Assembly: GCA_011316305.1 (NCBI GenBank)
Contig: SAUG01000067.1
Coordinates: 62,001-126,000, forward strand
Length of the DNA stretch: 64,000 nt
Reading direction: 5' to 3'
From: Rusavskia elegans
Lineage: Eukaryota; Ascomycota; Lecanoromycetes; Teloschistales; Teloschistaceae
Positions 21,803 through 32,728 of the stretch are shown one piece after another. The position numbers and the translations under genes were made by a program. Under the pieces are notes generated by a model. It did not search any database. It worked only from the letters and a program-made list of their open reading frames with translations, and was not told the origin of the DNA. Within the stretch, counting starts at the first letter, position 1. The number at the start of each line of letters is the position of its first letter.

Positions 21803-22754
21803 ATGATGGCTTCCAAAGCTCTGTGTAGGCAGCGTAAGGCTCTGCTACAGATGACACAGCAGGTGTCCAGAGACCCGCTACTGGTATGCTATCCGTTCTC
21901 CACGTTGCATTCGAACCGATTACTTAGGGCAATAGCAATGCCTCGCCCCAAGATTGTCTCGCTCAATGGCAACGGAGACATCTTTACCAGAGCTCAACAC
22001 CCCTTCGATTGGGACATCAATGCAACCGCCTCTAAATACGACGCCCTTTGCACCCCGTCGGGCTGCACCGACCCCTCCAGATGTCCTTACCACCATTTAC
22101 AAATTTCCGTCAATGGAGCCGATGAGGTTCGCATATTACCCCGTGAACAAACTATACCTCCCCTTGCGTCGTGATATCCTACACCGTGCTGTGGTTTTCG
22201 AGGGTGATGCTACACGTCAAGGAACCGCATCTACCAAATGGAGGAGCGACGTCCACGGAAGCGGTAGGAAGATGCGACCGCAAAAAGGGACGGGAAAGGC
22301 TAGGATAGGCGATAAGAAAAGCCCTGTGCTTCGAGGAGGAGGCGTTGCATTCGGTCCACATCCAAGAGACTTCTCGAGCGGTCTTCCCCGAAAAATCTAC
22401 GATTTGGCATGGAGGACGGCGCTGAGCTACCGGTACCGGCGGGGACAACTTGTTGTGCTGGGGAACGAGATCGAGATCGAGATGAGCGAGTCAAGGTGGC
22501 TGGCCCAGATCATGGAATGGAATCACCTGGGCCAAGGTGATGGAGGGTCCCTGCTCATTGCGAAGGCTCCATCTGAGAATCTTTCGCAAGCATTTCTTGG
22601 TCTTGAAGGTCACGGCAGACTGAAATCGGAGGAGGATGTGGACGTCAAAGATCTCCTGAAAGCGGGCAGAATCATGATCGAGAAGAGATCGCTGGACAGG
22701 CTTTTGCAGAGGCATTCGAGCGATCTCAATCGAACTGTACCGTCAGCCATGTAG
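21803..22754 (+). CDS. YML6: Mitochondrial ribosomal protein uL4m (Yml6)
   Basis: Exon 1 is 21803-21883 and exon 2 is 21936-22754, with a 52-bp GTATGC...TAG intron; the product is 299 residues. The spliced N-terminus (MMASKALCRQRKALL then QCLAPRLSRSMATE) is Arg/Ser/Ala-rich and looks like a mitochondrial presequence. The L4 fold shows FAYYPVNKLYLPLRRDILHR, then the hallmark RNA-binding loop STKWRSDVHGSGRKMRPQKG followed by TGKARIGDKKSPVLRGGG. LPRKIYDLAWRTALSYRYRRG follows. uL4 lines the ribosomal exit tunnel. The acceptor AATAG was chosen over an earlier TTAG because only it restores phase. Confidence 0.92.
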
Positions 22755-22930
22755 GATGTACTGTTCGATCTTGTAGGATAGTCTTCAACGCCAACGATTA
22801 CTGCTATATTATCATTTTCGTACATATCGTCAGTATGGGCTGACTCGCCCTCTTGGCCGAGGTCCCCGGTCACGTCACCCCCAAAAATGTATTGTACCCA
22901 GCTGGTGAAAAGACAACTCCGCATTCACCA

Positions 22931-24555
22931 ATGTTCCTTAGACCACTTCGACCTCCGACAACCTCACCGTTGAGCTGGATCTCGCGGTCAAGGCTCGTCG
23001 ACATGCCTCTGAGGGCTAAAATCACACATCCTGCCTTCCAGGCGCAAGCAGCATCAACGGTACCTCCTAAGTTCTTAGATCCATTGGGAGCACCGAAGTA
23101 ATAGTTCAGATGTCAGATGATTATGCAGATTTCAAAGAGCAGCCTGGCGATGACCCTGATGATGTTCTATTCAACACGCTGTATGGTGTCCGCACGATCC
23201 AGCTTAATCGACCAAAGAAATACAACGCCCTTAATGGCTCCATGATCCGCAAGATAATACCCCGACTAAAGGTCTGAGTGTTCTCCCTCGTTATCTCATA
23301 GGATGTTAATTAGGAATTGCAGGAATACCAAAAGTCTGCTTTAGCTTCGATCATCATCATCGGCGGCGCCGGGCCCAAAGCCTTCTGCGCCGGCGGTGAT
23401 GTCTCTCAGCTGGCGAAAGACATTGCTGAGAATGGCGAGACTGGGCAGGCTACCTCAAAGTCGTACTTTGGGCTCGAATACAAACTCGACCACCTTATCG
23501 CCACATACCCCAAACCCTACATCGCCTACCTAGACGGCATCACCATGGGCGGCGGCGTCGGTCTGTCCGTCCACGCTCCCATCCGTATTGCCACAGAAAA
23601 TACCAATTTCGCCATGCCAGAAACAGGAATCGGCTTCTTTCCCGACGTTGGCGGCTCCTTCTTCCTACCACGGCTGGAAGGGTTCCTAGGCACTTACCTG
23701 GCCCTCACGAGCGAAAGCCTCAAAGGCGTGCAAGCCCTATACGCTGGAGTCGCAACCCACTACATCGACTCCAGTGTCCTCTCCAACCTGACCGCCCGCC
23801 TTGCTGAACTCGTCTTCAAGGACTACGATAGTCTGCACACCCGCCTCCGCATCATCGACCGCACCATCGAAGAATTCAACACGGGCTTGCCACATAACGA
23901 ACCCCCTTATTTGGCCGGGAACCTACGACTAGCAATAGACTACTGCTTCGGCTACGACACTGTCGAGCAAATCGTCTCCGCTCTTGAAAAAGAACGAGAT
24001 TCACCCAACGCGCCATCACAAATCAAAGAGTGGGCTAAAAAGACCCTCGAGAAGCTTGCCGAGAAATCACCGACAAGTCTGAAAGTCACACTCCGCCAGA
24101 TGCGCCTAGGATCCCGCTGGAACACCGCCGAGACATTCAATCGCGAATACCATATCGCTGCGAAGTTCATGCGACATCCGGATTTCGTGAACGGTGTCTC
24201 TGCGCGCTTGATCCATAAGCCTCCCACAAAGGCGCGGTGGGAGCCTGATACACTCGAAGGAGTGAGCAATGATGATGTGGAGAACTTTTTCAAAATCGAG
24301 GAGGGAGAGGATAGTCTCAATTTGTTGACGCAAGGGTTGGATTACGACCGGTATCCTTTCGAACGAGATTTGGGGCTGCCGAGGGAAGAGCATGTCGAGG
24401 AGGTGGTTAAGGCGTACCCGAGGGGAAGAGAGGATATCATCAATACGATGGTCGAGGCGAAGGAGGGGAAGATTGGGGTTAGGGAGAAGGTGGAGGAGGT
24501 ACTGGGCCGGAGAGCGGGCATCAATGGCGAGGGAAAGGTCGTTTGGAAAAGTTAA
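22931..24555 (+). CDS. EHD3: 3-hydroxyisobutyryl-CoA hydrolase (mitochondrial, valine catabolism)
   Basis: Exons 22931-23059, 23110-23271 and 23323-24555 with 50- and 51-bp introns give 507 residues. The first 25 residues are Arg/Pro/Ser-rich without acids, as in a matrix presequence; an internal ATG at 23003 would give a shorter form. The crotonase core shows NRPKKYNALNGSMIRKI, the oxyanion-hole segment AFCAGGDV, GITMGGGVGLSVHAPIRIATE and FAMPETGIGFFPDVGGSFFL. The C-terminal region typical of HIBCH includes SLKVTLRQMRLGS and HPDFVNGVSARLI. The enzyme releases 3-hydroxyisobutyrate in valine degradation. The second donor is GTCTGA, weaker than most here, but phase and protein continuity support it. 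Confidence 0.92.
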
Positions 24556-25712
24556 AGATGTTGAAAGGAGCTAACAGCATCAAACGGAGTACATGGGTGT
24601 ATTAATTTCATCCGGGGCTCAGCCGTACTCCTTCCATATTTCTTTTTCTTCGGCAAGTATTTACCTTTTGCAGCCTTATGCAGGTCATTGAATCTACCTC
24701 CAGATGTTCAAAAAGGTGAGAGCCCAATGCATTGGTATAATTCCCCAGTCGAAGAACTTCTGACGGTTCGATCCTAAGTCCATCAACTACCACAATGAAT
24801 GACGGGACCTATGAATTTGATACGCGACCAGGCGAGAGACAAGGCGGACCGTGTAGCTACCAGGATCAGTTATGTAGTCATCATTCTTGGGAAAGGTGTC
24901 GATCTGAGGTCTGCATTATTCCGGACAGGCAGTGGGTAATTGCGGATTATCCCTCCTGGGGTTGCCGTTTCCAGGGGTTAGCCGAGGTACATCAAAACGG
25001 CGACCCAGACCACCAGCGGAAGGGATATGACCGGAATTCGATCTAGGCGGACGATGGTGAAGGTGATAGAGAGAGCGGCAGGTGGATGATACGACAGGAG
25101 ACGTTTAGTGGAGGCAAAACAAAGGCTCCAGGTCAAGCAAGTGGAGGGAAGAGCTCACCGTTGTTGAACTGGGAAATCTCAGTTACAATGATTTATTATA
25201 AGTTCGGTCCGGAAGGTCCATTAAGATATCCGTGCCAAAAACAACAATCCAAGTCTCCTAACGCGCAGGGTCTAGCACGGATAACACGGATTGGGAAGGA
25301 AGCTTGAGCCAAAGTATTCGCATTCGATTAGTTGTTATCTGGTTCGGTTCAACCTCATTCGTCAAGAGAGAGAAAATCATATTCAGATATATATGCTGCA
25401 GCTCGTCAAAAGAGAAAGGAAGCAGGAAATAAGCTAGCTACATAGAACATGACTTTTGATCAGTATGGTAAGGGGTTTCGCCCGCGCTCACCCAATCTCC
25501 CTCCAGGAAGATCGACTTGGAAGCACTGGCAAATGACCATATTAAGAGATGACGCTAACATGATATCATGAAACATTTGGGGTATCGTATTCGGATCGTG
25601 GGAACATGTGATGAAAAAAGGCCGTAATCGATGACGCCACCCAGTCAGTGGTCATCTCCCTCTCAACACTGAGACGCAAAACCCCCAAGGAAAAACCAAC
25701 CTCCACATTGAT
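24556..25712. other. Convergent intergenic region EHD3 / bZIP gene
   Basis: 1157 bp between two stop codons. It is longer than needed for two 3' UTRs, but I find no frame with recognisable domains, no RNA gene and no repeat. Confidence 0.35.
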
Positions 25713-26813
25713 TCATGCCGCAACTTCGAGAGACTTCGCGATCTCCTGTTCGCTTGTGTTGTGGCCCAGTTGACTGATCAAGAGCGTCTCGAGGTCCTGA
25801 GTCTGCGGCGATTTCGATCGTTGAACTGCATTGGGGTCAGGGGATCTCGAGCCCTGGTCGTGGAAATCATGGCCAGAGGTACTGACGCTGCCAGAACGAC
25901 TGGCCGGAGCACTGTTGATGGGACTGTGCTCGGTCTTGACCATCGGACTCGTGGACAACGACTCTGCATTAGTATTGACCCAGCTTTGGATCTGCTCGCA
26001 TCCGCATGTGGTATGTTTCAGCATTTCACTCTTGATGAAAATCATTTCATCGCGCATCGAGTCGAGCATCATCCGCAAGCTATGATTTTCCTTCTGTAGC
26101 TTCCGCGCTCGGTTCTCAAGATTCTGTGTCCATTCCTTCTTCTTCTGGCGGCACTTGGAAGCAGCAACGCGGTTCCGCTCCAGAAACTTGGAGCGTCGGA
26201 CGTCCTCGGCGCCTGACGCGACTTGTCCGTTTGAGGAGTTGGATGAACGACCATTTTTACGCGAACGCTTCGCTGGGTTGTTGTTGCTCTTCGTGTCATC
26301 CGTGGCCGAAATTCGCTTCTTTTTCCTGTCGAAAGCTTCGTCCTCCTCGGGAGCAGCGAAAGCATTGGGGAAACTGTCGTCCGGTGGGGTGTTCTGGCCG
26401 TATTGCACCCGGGTGTCGGAATAGATGTCGGTCAAGATGTTTTGCACGGGTGGCTGCTGATACTGGAAGGGTGGCCATGATGGAGGAGGTGATGCAGCAG
26501 AACGAGGCGGTGACGGTACCTGAGGAAAAATAGTATTCCAGCCAGGGGCCACATCGGCACCGGGTAAGGCAGGGTACTGTGGTGCGAACGGAGATGCGGA
26601 CCCGATCTGAGGCTCGAAGTCGAAGAACGACGGACCTTCATCACGCTGGCTGTCAAGTTCTTGCTGTTGGCTATCAAGCCAGCGCCGCGCTGACGAAGCT
26701 GTCACGTTTTTGGGATCGCTGTTGTCCTTGCTGACATTGTCATTGCCACTTGCAAAGGTACTGGGGCTACCTCCGACGAAGGGAGAGCGGTATGATAGAG
26801 TTGCGAGAGTCAT
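25713..26813 (-). CDS. bZIP transcription factor, ATF/CREB-like (AtfB-type)
   Basis: Intronless frame of 366 residues. The N-terminal 160 residues are Ser/Pro/Gln-rich, as in an activation region. A basic stretch at 162-190 may be a nuclear signal. The bZIP basic region spans about 207-227, with the invariant NRVAASKCRQKKKEW. Heptad positions are L232, L239, L246, M253 and I260. Immediately after the zipper comes KHTTCGCEQIQSW, a cysteine motif I associate with fungal AtfB-like proteins, which act with stress MAP kinase signalling. The tail has SP/TP sites. The exact subfamily is inferred. An upstream frame whose stop overlaps this start codon is noted separately. Confidence 0.85.
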   Translation of the reverse strand: MTLATLSYRSPFVGGSPSTFASGNDNVSKDNSDPKNVTASSARRWLDSQQQELDSQRDEGPSFFDFEPQIGSASPFAPQYPALPGADVAPGWNTIFPQVPSPPRSAASPPPSWPPFQYQQPPVQNILTDIYSDTRVQYGQNTPPDDSFPNAFAAPEEDEAFDRKKKRISATDDTKSNNNPAKRSRKNGRSSNSSNGQVASGAEDVRRSKFLERNRVAASKCRQKKKEWTQNLENRARKLQKENHSLRMMLDSMRDEMIFIKSEMLKHTTCGCEQIQSWVNTNAESLSTSPMVKTEHSPINSAPASRSGSVSTSGHDFHDQGSRSPDPNAVQRSKSPQTQDLETLLISQLGHNTSEQEIAKSLEVAA

Positions 26814-26989
26814 GATGTAGACTGTGACGACTGATCAGGCAGTACGGAAGCTTGAATCGACTGCGAAGCCTGTCTCGAAGTTGGTGTATACAGCGGGAGG
26901 GGGTGGCAAGTATCGTGAAAATTCGGTGGGGGAATTTTAACGACAATTGAAGATCTTCTGAGGGGGATACCTCCGTCAGCGGAGGCCAT
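26810..26989 (-). other. Possible uORF whose stop overlaps the bZIP start codon
   Basis: An ATG at 26989 opens a 59-codon frame that ends with TGA at 26812-26810, overlapping the bZIP ATG as ATGA. If it lies in the mRNA leader it could affect translation of the regulator. Transcript evidence is not available. Alternatively the frame is fortuitous. Confidence 0.3.
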
Positions 26990-29540
26990 TGCCGCTTGAT
27001 CATAACCCAAGACGATGGTTCTTACCTGTCTTCAGGGTGCTTGATCACGATGAAATGGAGAGTCAATGCAGCAGCCGTCAATCGCACCCAAGTTGCGCAG
27101 ACGGTCAGTGAGATGGAGTGTGTGGCGTTCTGGATGGAGCAGAGGGTGGCGAATAAGTATGAGGAAGTTCACTTCAAATACAGCAGAGCAGCAGTGGGGC
27201 TACAGAAGAAGGTGGCTGCTTCTAGCAATTGGATTCCTGGTACCTATCAGCGCCTGCCCGTGATTCCAACCGCTTCCCGGACGCAGCATCGAACAAAAAT
27301 AATAAATGTGAGGAGCGGATTTGTACGAGGACATTGATTTGTCGATGGCTTTTCCTGCTAGTCGTTGGTGCCACATTTTCCCCCTCTTTAAGGGTTCAAG
27401 GGTTCAAGGGTTCAGAAGGTCCACCCGATTGCTTACGACGATCGGCCAACGATGTGGTTTCGATGCTAGTCCAGGTCAGCTCTAGTGCACGCCGATCCCA
27501 TCTCAACAGCCAGGACTTCTTCCGCATCCACACAAAGACTGCTTCACCTCGGTACAATTATTATTTTCACCGGCCGATGTCCTGGCGATGCGTGGTCTAG
27601 GTCTGAAGCGACCAGGTACGATTGGATACGTGGCACAGGGTCCCTCCGAAGGCGACCCTTGGTGCCCTTGAGGTGCTGCTCTGCGTACAGGGCACTGTCA
27701 ACCGTGGATGGCGACTTGGCTACAGCGGTACCAAAGGGACGCAGAACTTCAACCATCGCATAGTTCCGTCGACCCTGGATATCATTAATCAAATGTAACC
27801 TTCGCCGTTACCCTTGAATCTGTGTCGAGGACTACCAGATCGGTACCCAAGTCAAGCTACAGCAAGAAACTTTGGACTTTAATCCCCAGCTAGTTCAGGG
27901 TAATGCTAACCTACTTGCGGTTGAACGTTATGCCGCCCGGGGTTCTTCAAACATGCCCTAAGGTAACTCGTAAAAAACAAGCATCGAATCCCATGTTGCT
28001 GAACATGGCAATCGTATCCTGCTTGACGTTTGGACGTGCACAGCCTTATCGGCGCTTGGATGCACAATGAGGTCACTGGTCGACATACTCTACGGATATA
28101 ACTCCGCTGCTGAGACCGTTCAATCAGATTGATTATTGAATCCAACGAGTAAGTTGCCGAAAGGACACCGCACCCATACTCTAACCTTGTCCGTCTGGCG
28201 GCCTACGATTCGCAATTGCTCGCATAATACAGTCCACGTGCCTCGAAGAGGTGCATGCGTTGCGCCACCATGGAGCGAGGATTCGAACCTTGCTGCCGCA
28301 CCCCTGTAATTAGCTTAGCGACTCGTTGTTACAGCCGTATTTAGGAATGCTGCTGCAGACTCATTAATATTCGCCTTGGAAACTCAACTTATGGCGCTTA
28401 TTCTAAGATGGAAGCATTTTGTTAATCCTCAGGAGCAGTGCAGTTCTGATCCCAAGGTCTCCTCCCTCGGCGGTTCGCTCCTCAGGAACTCCTCGTCCGC
28501 TGCCTCAGCGATTACGTCAACGTCGCCGTCGGTTGGCATGACCATCGGAGTCATTATCTGATATTCCCTCAAAATCTTCGTCCAAGGAGAGATACTCTGA
28601 AATGCTGTACGTCTTGCACTCGACCCGAGCTTTAGGGTTACCAGCTATCCTCTATCATTGATGAGGCGATCCATTCCTTCGTAGAGGCAAAACCTGGGAA
28701 TAGAATTTCGTTGTTCCGATTCCGATCGTAAATTTGACTCAGTCGTTATTGGGGACCGTCTGGGTCAGGTAGATGATTAAAACCAAGGCAGTTTTCTGGC
28801 GTGGGTCAGCTCATCCATGCTCCACTGCCCTGGTAAGGTAGCATTCGCTCTAGCCACAGGTTGTATCTTCCTATGGATCTCAGTATGTGGATTTACTGGT
28901 CGGGATGATTGCCTATCATGGTCGAGGCTCCCTCAATCAAGCCCACGACGATAGAAACCAGCCGAGAATTGGAACGTGGTGATCTGGAGTGCCACGCCTA
29001 GTACAACAAGTTGGCAACGACGCTGGTCCTGACGCCATATACCTATGCATGATAAAACTTGAAGCGGGCATTACTGTGTGGATGATTTTATGAGAGCTGT
29101 ACAGGTGACCGGTTCATGAGCATGATGTGAAGTCTCTTGGAGGCTTGATCTCCGAATGCTCCAGGTTGCACACCATCATCAAGCCCTCCTAGAAAAGACT
29201 ATGGAGCATGCGTTGTAAGGAGCCGACGTGCTGTGATGGTTGTTCGCAGTCTGAGAAGTCGAGAACGATATGAGGAGATTCTTGGCAGGTGCAGGGTGCC
29301 GCTGAGCCCAACAAAGAGCCGTGGCGAACAATTCAAGAAGAAAAGATTTGTCGAGGACACTCATCTTCACAATATGCCGCGCGCACTGATCAGCATTGAA
29401 ACCTTTGGGGGCTTGCAGATGCTATCCACCTCATACTTTGCTGCGACTTTCCCTTGGGAGTGATCGTTTTTGGAGAACTCGCTTGTGCGAAGGAGTCGTA
29501 ACTAAGTGACCAGTGCCCAAACCCTGACGTTGCGTTCAAA
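26990..29540. other. Long divergent intergenic region bZIP / DUG3
   Basis: About 2.5 kb between divergent genes, one of the two longest gene-free stretches in the right-hand 57 kb. It includes a triplicated octamer at 27391-27415. On the minus strand a GGTTCGAATCC sequence at 28279-28289 is a perfect Pol III B-box, but a foldable tRNA was not found around it. Several open frames under 130 codons lack recognisable features. It may simply hold a long regulated promoter for the bZIP gene. Confidence 0.4.
27391..27415. repeat. Tandem AGGGTTCA repeat, three copies
   Basis: Three copies of AGGGTTCA/AGGGTTCAG in a row, about 580 bp upstream of the bZIP start. It could be a small regulatory repeat or replication slippage. 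Confidence 0.6.
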
Positions 29541-30833
29541 ATGTGTAGGTTCCTGGTAAGCTTTTCACACCGTCCGACTCAGGGCTATCACCTAACCTGC
29601 AATAGGTGTACAAAGGGAAGGATGAGATCCTGCTATCAAAACTGATCCTGGAGCCCCAACATTCTATCCTGACTCAATCATACGATTCTCGACTAAGGTT
29701 GGTAGGTGCTGCGGCTATTCACTCCACGCGTTGCAAGACATTGTGCTTGAGAAAAGCTGTGATGCGCCTCCTCAATGGCCATGGACTTCTGACTTCCCAG
29801 ACTTCCAGCTGATCCGTTGCACAAGGATACTCGCCGGCCACACAATGGTGATGGCTTTGGCCTTGGCTACTACACATCGCCTTCTCTCGGTCCAGAACCG
29901 TGCATTTTTACTTCCACCATACCTGCCTGGAACTGCATCAATCTCCATCGCCTCAGCTCCAAAACGACGTCAAACCTCATATTCGCTCATGTTCGTGCCA
30001 CCACCGAAGGATCGCTCTCCGACTCCAACTGCCACCCGTTTCATCACAAGAGCCTCATGTGGATGCACAACGGTAATATTGGCGGCTGGAAGTACGTCAA
30101 ACGAAACCTCGCCCTAGGACTTCGAGGGAAATGGTTCAGCAGTGTAGGAGGCAACACCGACAGTGAATGGGCGTTCGCTGTCTTTTTGGATGCAATGGAT
30201 CAAATGGGCTACGATCCCGACTCCGCCTCTCTCAGCGGAACCGGTTTCGGGCATTCTGTTCTGCGAAAAGCCCTACTTGCCACGATCGAGAGAATCAATA
30301 CGCTGATTGCAGAGATCCCGGACACGGAACGCAGAGAGAGCGATGAAGATCTAGAGTGCAGGAGTCTCCTCAATTTTGCAGTCACTGACGGGCACTCTGT
30401 CGTATGCACGAGGTATGTGAGCAGTATGAAGGACGAAGCAGCGAGCCTCTACTGGAGCAGCGGAACAAGCTGGCAAGAGGACAAGTCAATCAAAGGTAGG
30501 TACCGCATGGAAAGGAGGGACAAGGGCGCCGATATCGTATTGGTGGCAAGTGAGCCTTTGACTTTTGAACGTGGTAAGTGCGATCCCAAGGGCACGAAAC
30601 GCACAGGTTTCTATAGCCTTCCGTCGATACCTGTAGCGGAAGCTGATCCATTCCCAACAGACGACTGGGTCATTGTCCCAACAAATTCGACACTGACGAT
30701 CCACAAGCAAGCGGTGATGATTCACCCAATCATTGACAAATATTACAACCCCAATCCATCATATACCCGGTCCACTGGATTTGCTGTGTCGAAAGGGCTG
30801 GACGTGATAGAGGAGAAGGAAAGAGGCGAATGA
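29541..30833 (+). CDS. DUG3: Glutamine amidotransferase DUG3 (glutathione degradation)
   Basis: Four exons: 29541-29555, 29606-29701, 29826-30573 and 30661-30833, giving 343 residues. The 15-nt first exon encodes MCRFL, placing the catalytic cysteine at position 2, as in class II (Ntn-type) amidotransferases after Met removal. Family blocks follow: LEPQHSILTQSYDSRLRL, RRPHNGDGFGLGYY, CIFTSTIPAWN, FAHVRATTEGSLSDSNCHPF, WMHNGNIGGWK and NTDSEWAFAVFL. DUG3 acts with DUG2 in the yeast DUG pathway, which cleaves glutathione; its partners are not in this window. The second intron is 124 bp and the third 87 bp, both with good GTAGGT/GTAAGT donors. The model is well supported. Confidence 0.92.
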
Positions 30834-32728
30834 AGTATTGGTTGGAGGGTATACTGACCGAGAACATCCAGATACTTTCTAGCTCGTTTGTTCCACGCTC
30901 ATCCGACCCAAACACATTAGCATCTGCCTCCATGGGGACATCTCACAAACCGCGGAACCAGGACTGGGTTACAATGTAACAAGAAACTGGTTTGGACAGG
31001 ATGCATCCATCCCCTCTCCACAAATACCTCGGCTTTCTGGCCGCGGATATTGATACGCTTTGTCACCTAAATCACCAAGAAGCACGCTTTATGCCCCCGA
31101 AGTACTCACAGCAAGTGTCCATATAATCCAACCCGTGCAGCGTGACCACCTCGGCGGTTGATGGAAAATGACTACCGATGAAGAGTTACCCAACTATCTG
31201 GACTAGACTACGCTTGAGTACGCACAATGTCGAGGTCGTATCGCCAACAGGGCCAATGCCGATGGAAACCCAGAAATTAGGTCAGAATATTCAAGGGAGA
31301 AGTCCGCGGTTCGATACCGAGCGTCGAGTTGCTTCAATTTCAGGAGATTTATTTCCGATGGTGGGTAGAAATGGTGACTTGTTCAGGGCAAACGCAAGGA
31401 GATGTGCAGGTCTGAGGTGCCGGAGGATGTTTGAAAAGGACTTCGATTGGCGGCTTCGGTACTGTTGGCTGAACCTATTATTCCTGCGTCGTATTGACTA
31501 TGGTGAAAAGATAGGCGCAGAGCAGGAAAGAATGCGTGATATCCAAATCACACCTGGTCAAACTTTTCTGCATCGAACAAGACTGGGGCATCCAGATCTC
31601 TATATGTCCCGCCCATTCGATTGCGAACAGAGGGTCTTGCAAGGGAATATTCATGGCACAGTAGAGTACGGTAAGTGAGGGCTGTCTCTGTCGGCGCCGA
31701 GACTCATCTCTATCCGGGCAATAATATTTGTTGAAACCAGGATGAAACAGCCTTTGGTGAGACAAGCGATATCGTGTGCTTGTGGTCTAAAATTACCGCG
31801 TTCTCCTGTTGAAGTTGAATGGGCCACGAACACACGACTTCCCTGCTCATACCCACAGAAAGAGTGTCGGCAGCGTCCGAGTACAGTGACTTACAATACG
31901 ACGTCAAATCTCGTCATTAACCATCGAGATAAATTCCATCCTGTACTTTGATTGTCGCTTGAAGTGACGCGTCACTCAACCGTTGCTGAGTTGGAGCATT
32001 GGAGTCGGCGAGAAGCACGACCAATAGAGTACCTAAGTTCTCGGTATAGTACTTGCGCCTAGACAGCAGTGGAGGACTGGAGGTACTCTATATGCGCTCG
32101 GGCGACACGATACAGAGTGGGACAATGTCTGAGATGGCGACGCGTCGGTTATTGACAACGCTGTGTTGGCGATGACGGCAATCATGAAGAAGTGAGTAAG
32201 GTAGTAGAGGGCAATAGGTAGAGTCAAGAAGGTTTGATAAGTGAATTACCTAGTGGCTACCTTAAAGTAGTGAAGCCGTAAGATTACATGCGACCGTGTT
32301 GAGCGAGCCGGGCTTGAGGACCAATTGAAAGGCGAGTGGTGACGTAGCAGGGTCGACAATCTGCTGGGCAACCGGGTGGCGACTAATAAATCCACATAAT
32401 CTCTGGGCCCCATCCCCCTGTTCTGTTCGCGCTTTCCAGGTTTTGAAATTGCATCTCCCGTTCCTTCCCTGCCTGACTTCTCTTCTCAGTTCTCACCCGT
32501 ACCACAAACAGCACTGGAAAGACTTCTTTTGCCATTCCTCCTCCTGTCATCATCTTGCCTCTGCACTCAACATCCATCAACCCATCATCCTTCCAACCCT
32601 ACCGCACCGCTTTGAATACATTCTCACCGCCACGGTTGACTCGCTCTGTCGCTGTCAGCCAGGACCCGTGCCTGTATTTTACTTGCTGCATTTGATACCC
32701 CTGTGATCGTTGCATCACTACCAGCACC
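30834..32728. other. Intergenic region DUG3 / HAM1-like gene
   Basis: 1.9 kb with no recognised gene apart from an unsupported frame at 31178-31678. Pyrimidine-rich sequence just before 32729 is typical of a fungal core promoter. Confidence 0.35.
31178..31678 (+). CDS. Unsupported hypothetical ORF
   Basis: An open frame of 166 codons rich in Arg and Leu with no domain, signal peptide or splice partner that I recognise. It could be an orphan gene, a relic or chance. Listed only because it is the longest frame in a 1.9-kb gap. Confidence 0.15.
   Translation: MKSYPTIWTRLRLSTHNVEVVSPTGPMPMETQKLGQNIQGRSPRFDTERRVASISGDLFPMVGRNGDLFRANARRCAGLRCRRMFEKDFDWRLRYCWLNLLFLRRIDYGEKIGAEQERMRDIQITPGQTFLHRTRLGHPDLYMSRPFDCEQRVLQGNIHGTVEYGK

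Noticed and set aside
28279..28400. tRNA gene on the minus strand
   Set aside because: A B-box is present, but no acceptor-stem partner or A-box at the right distance could be found.
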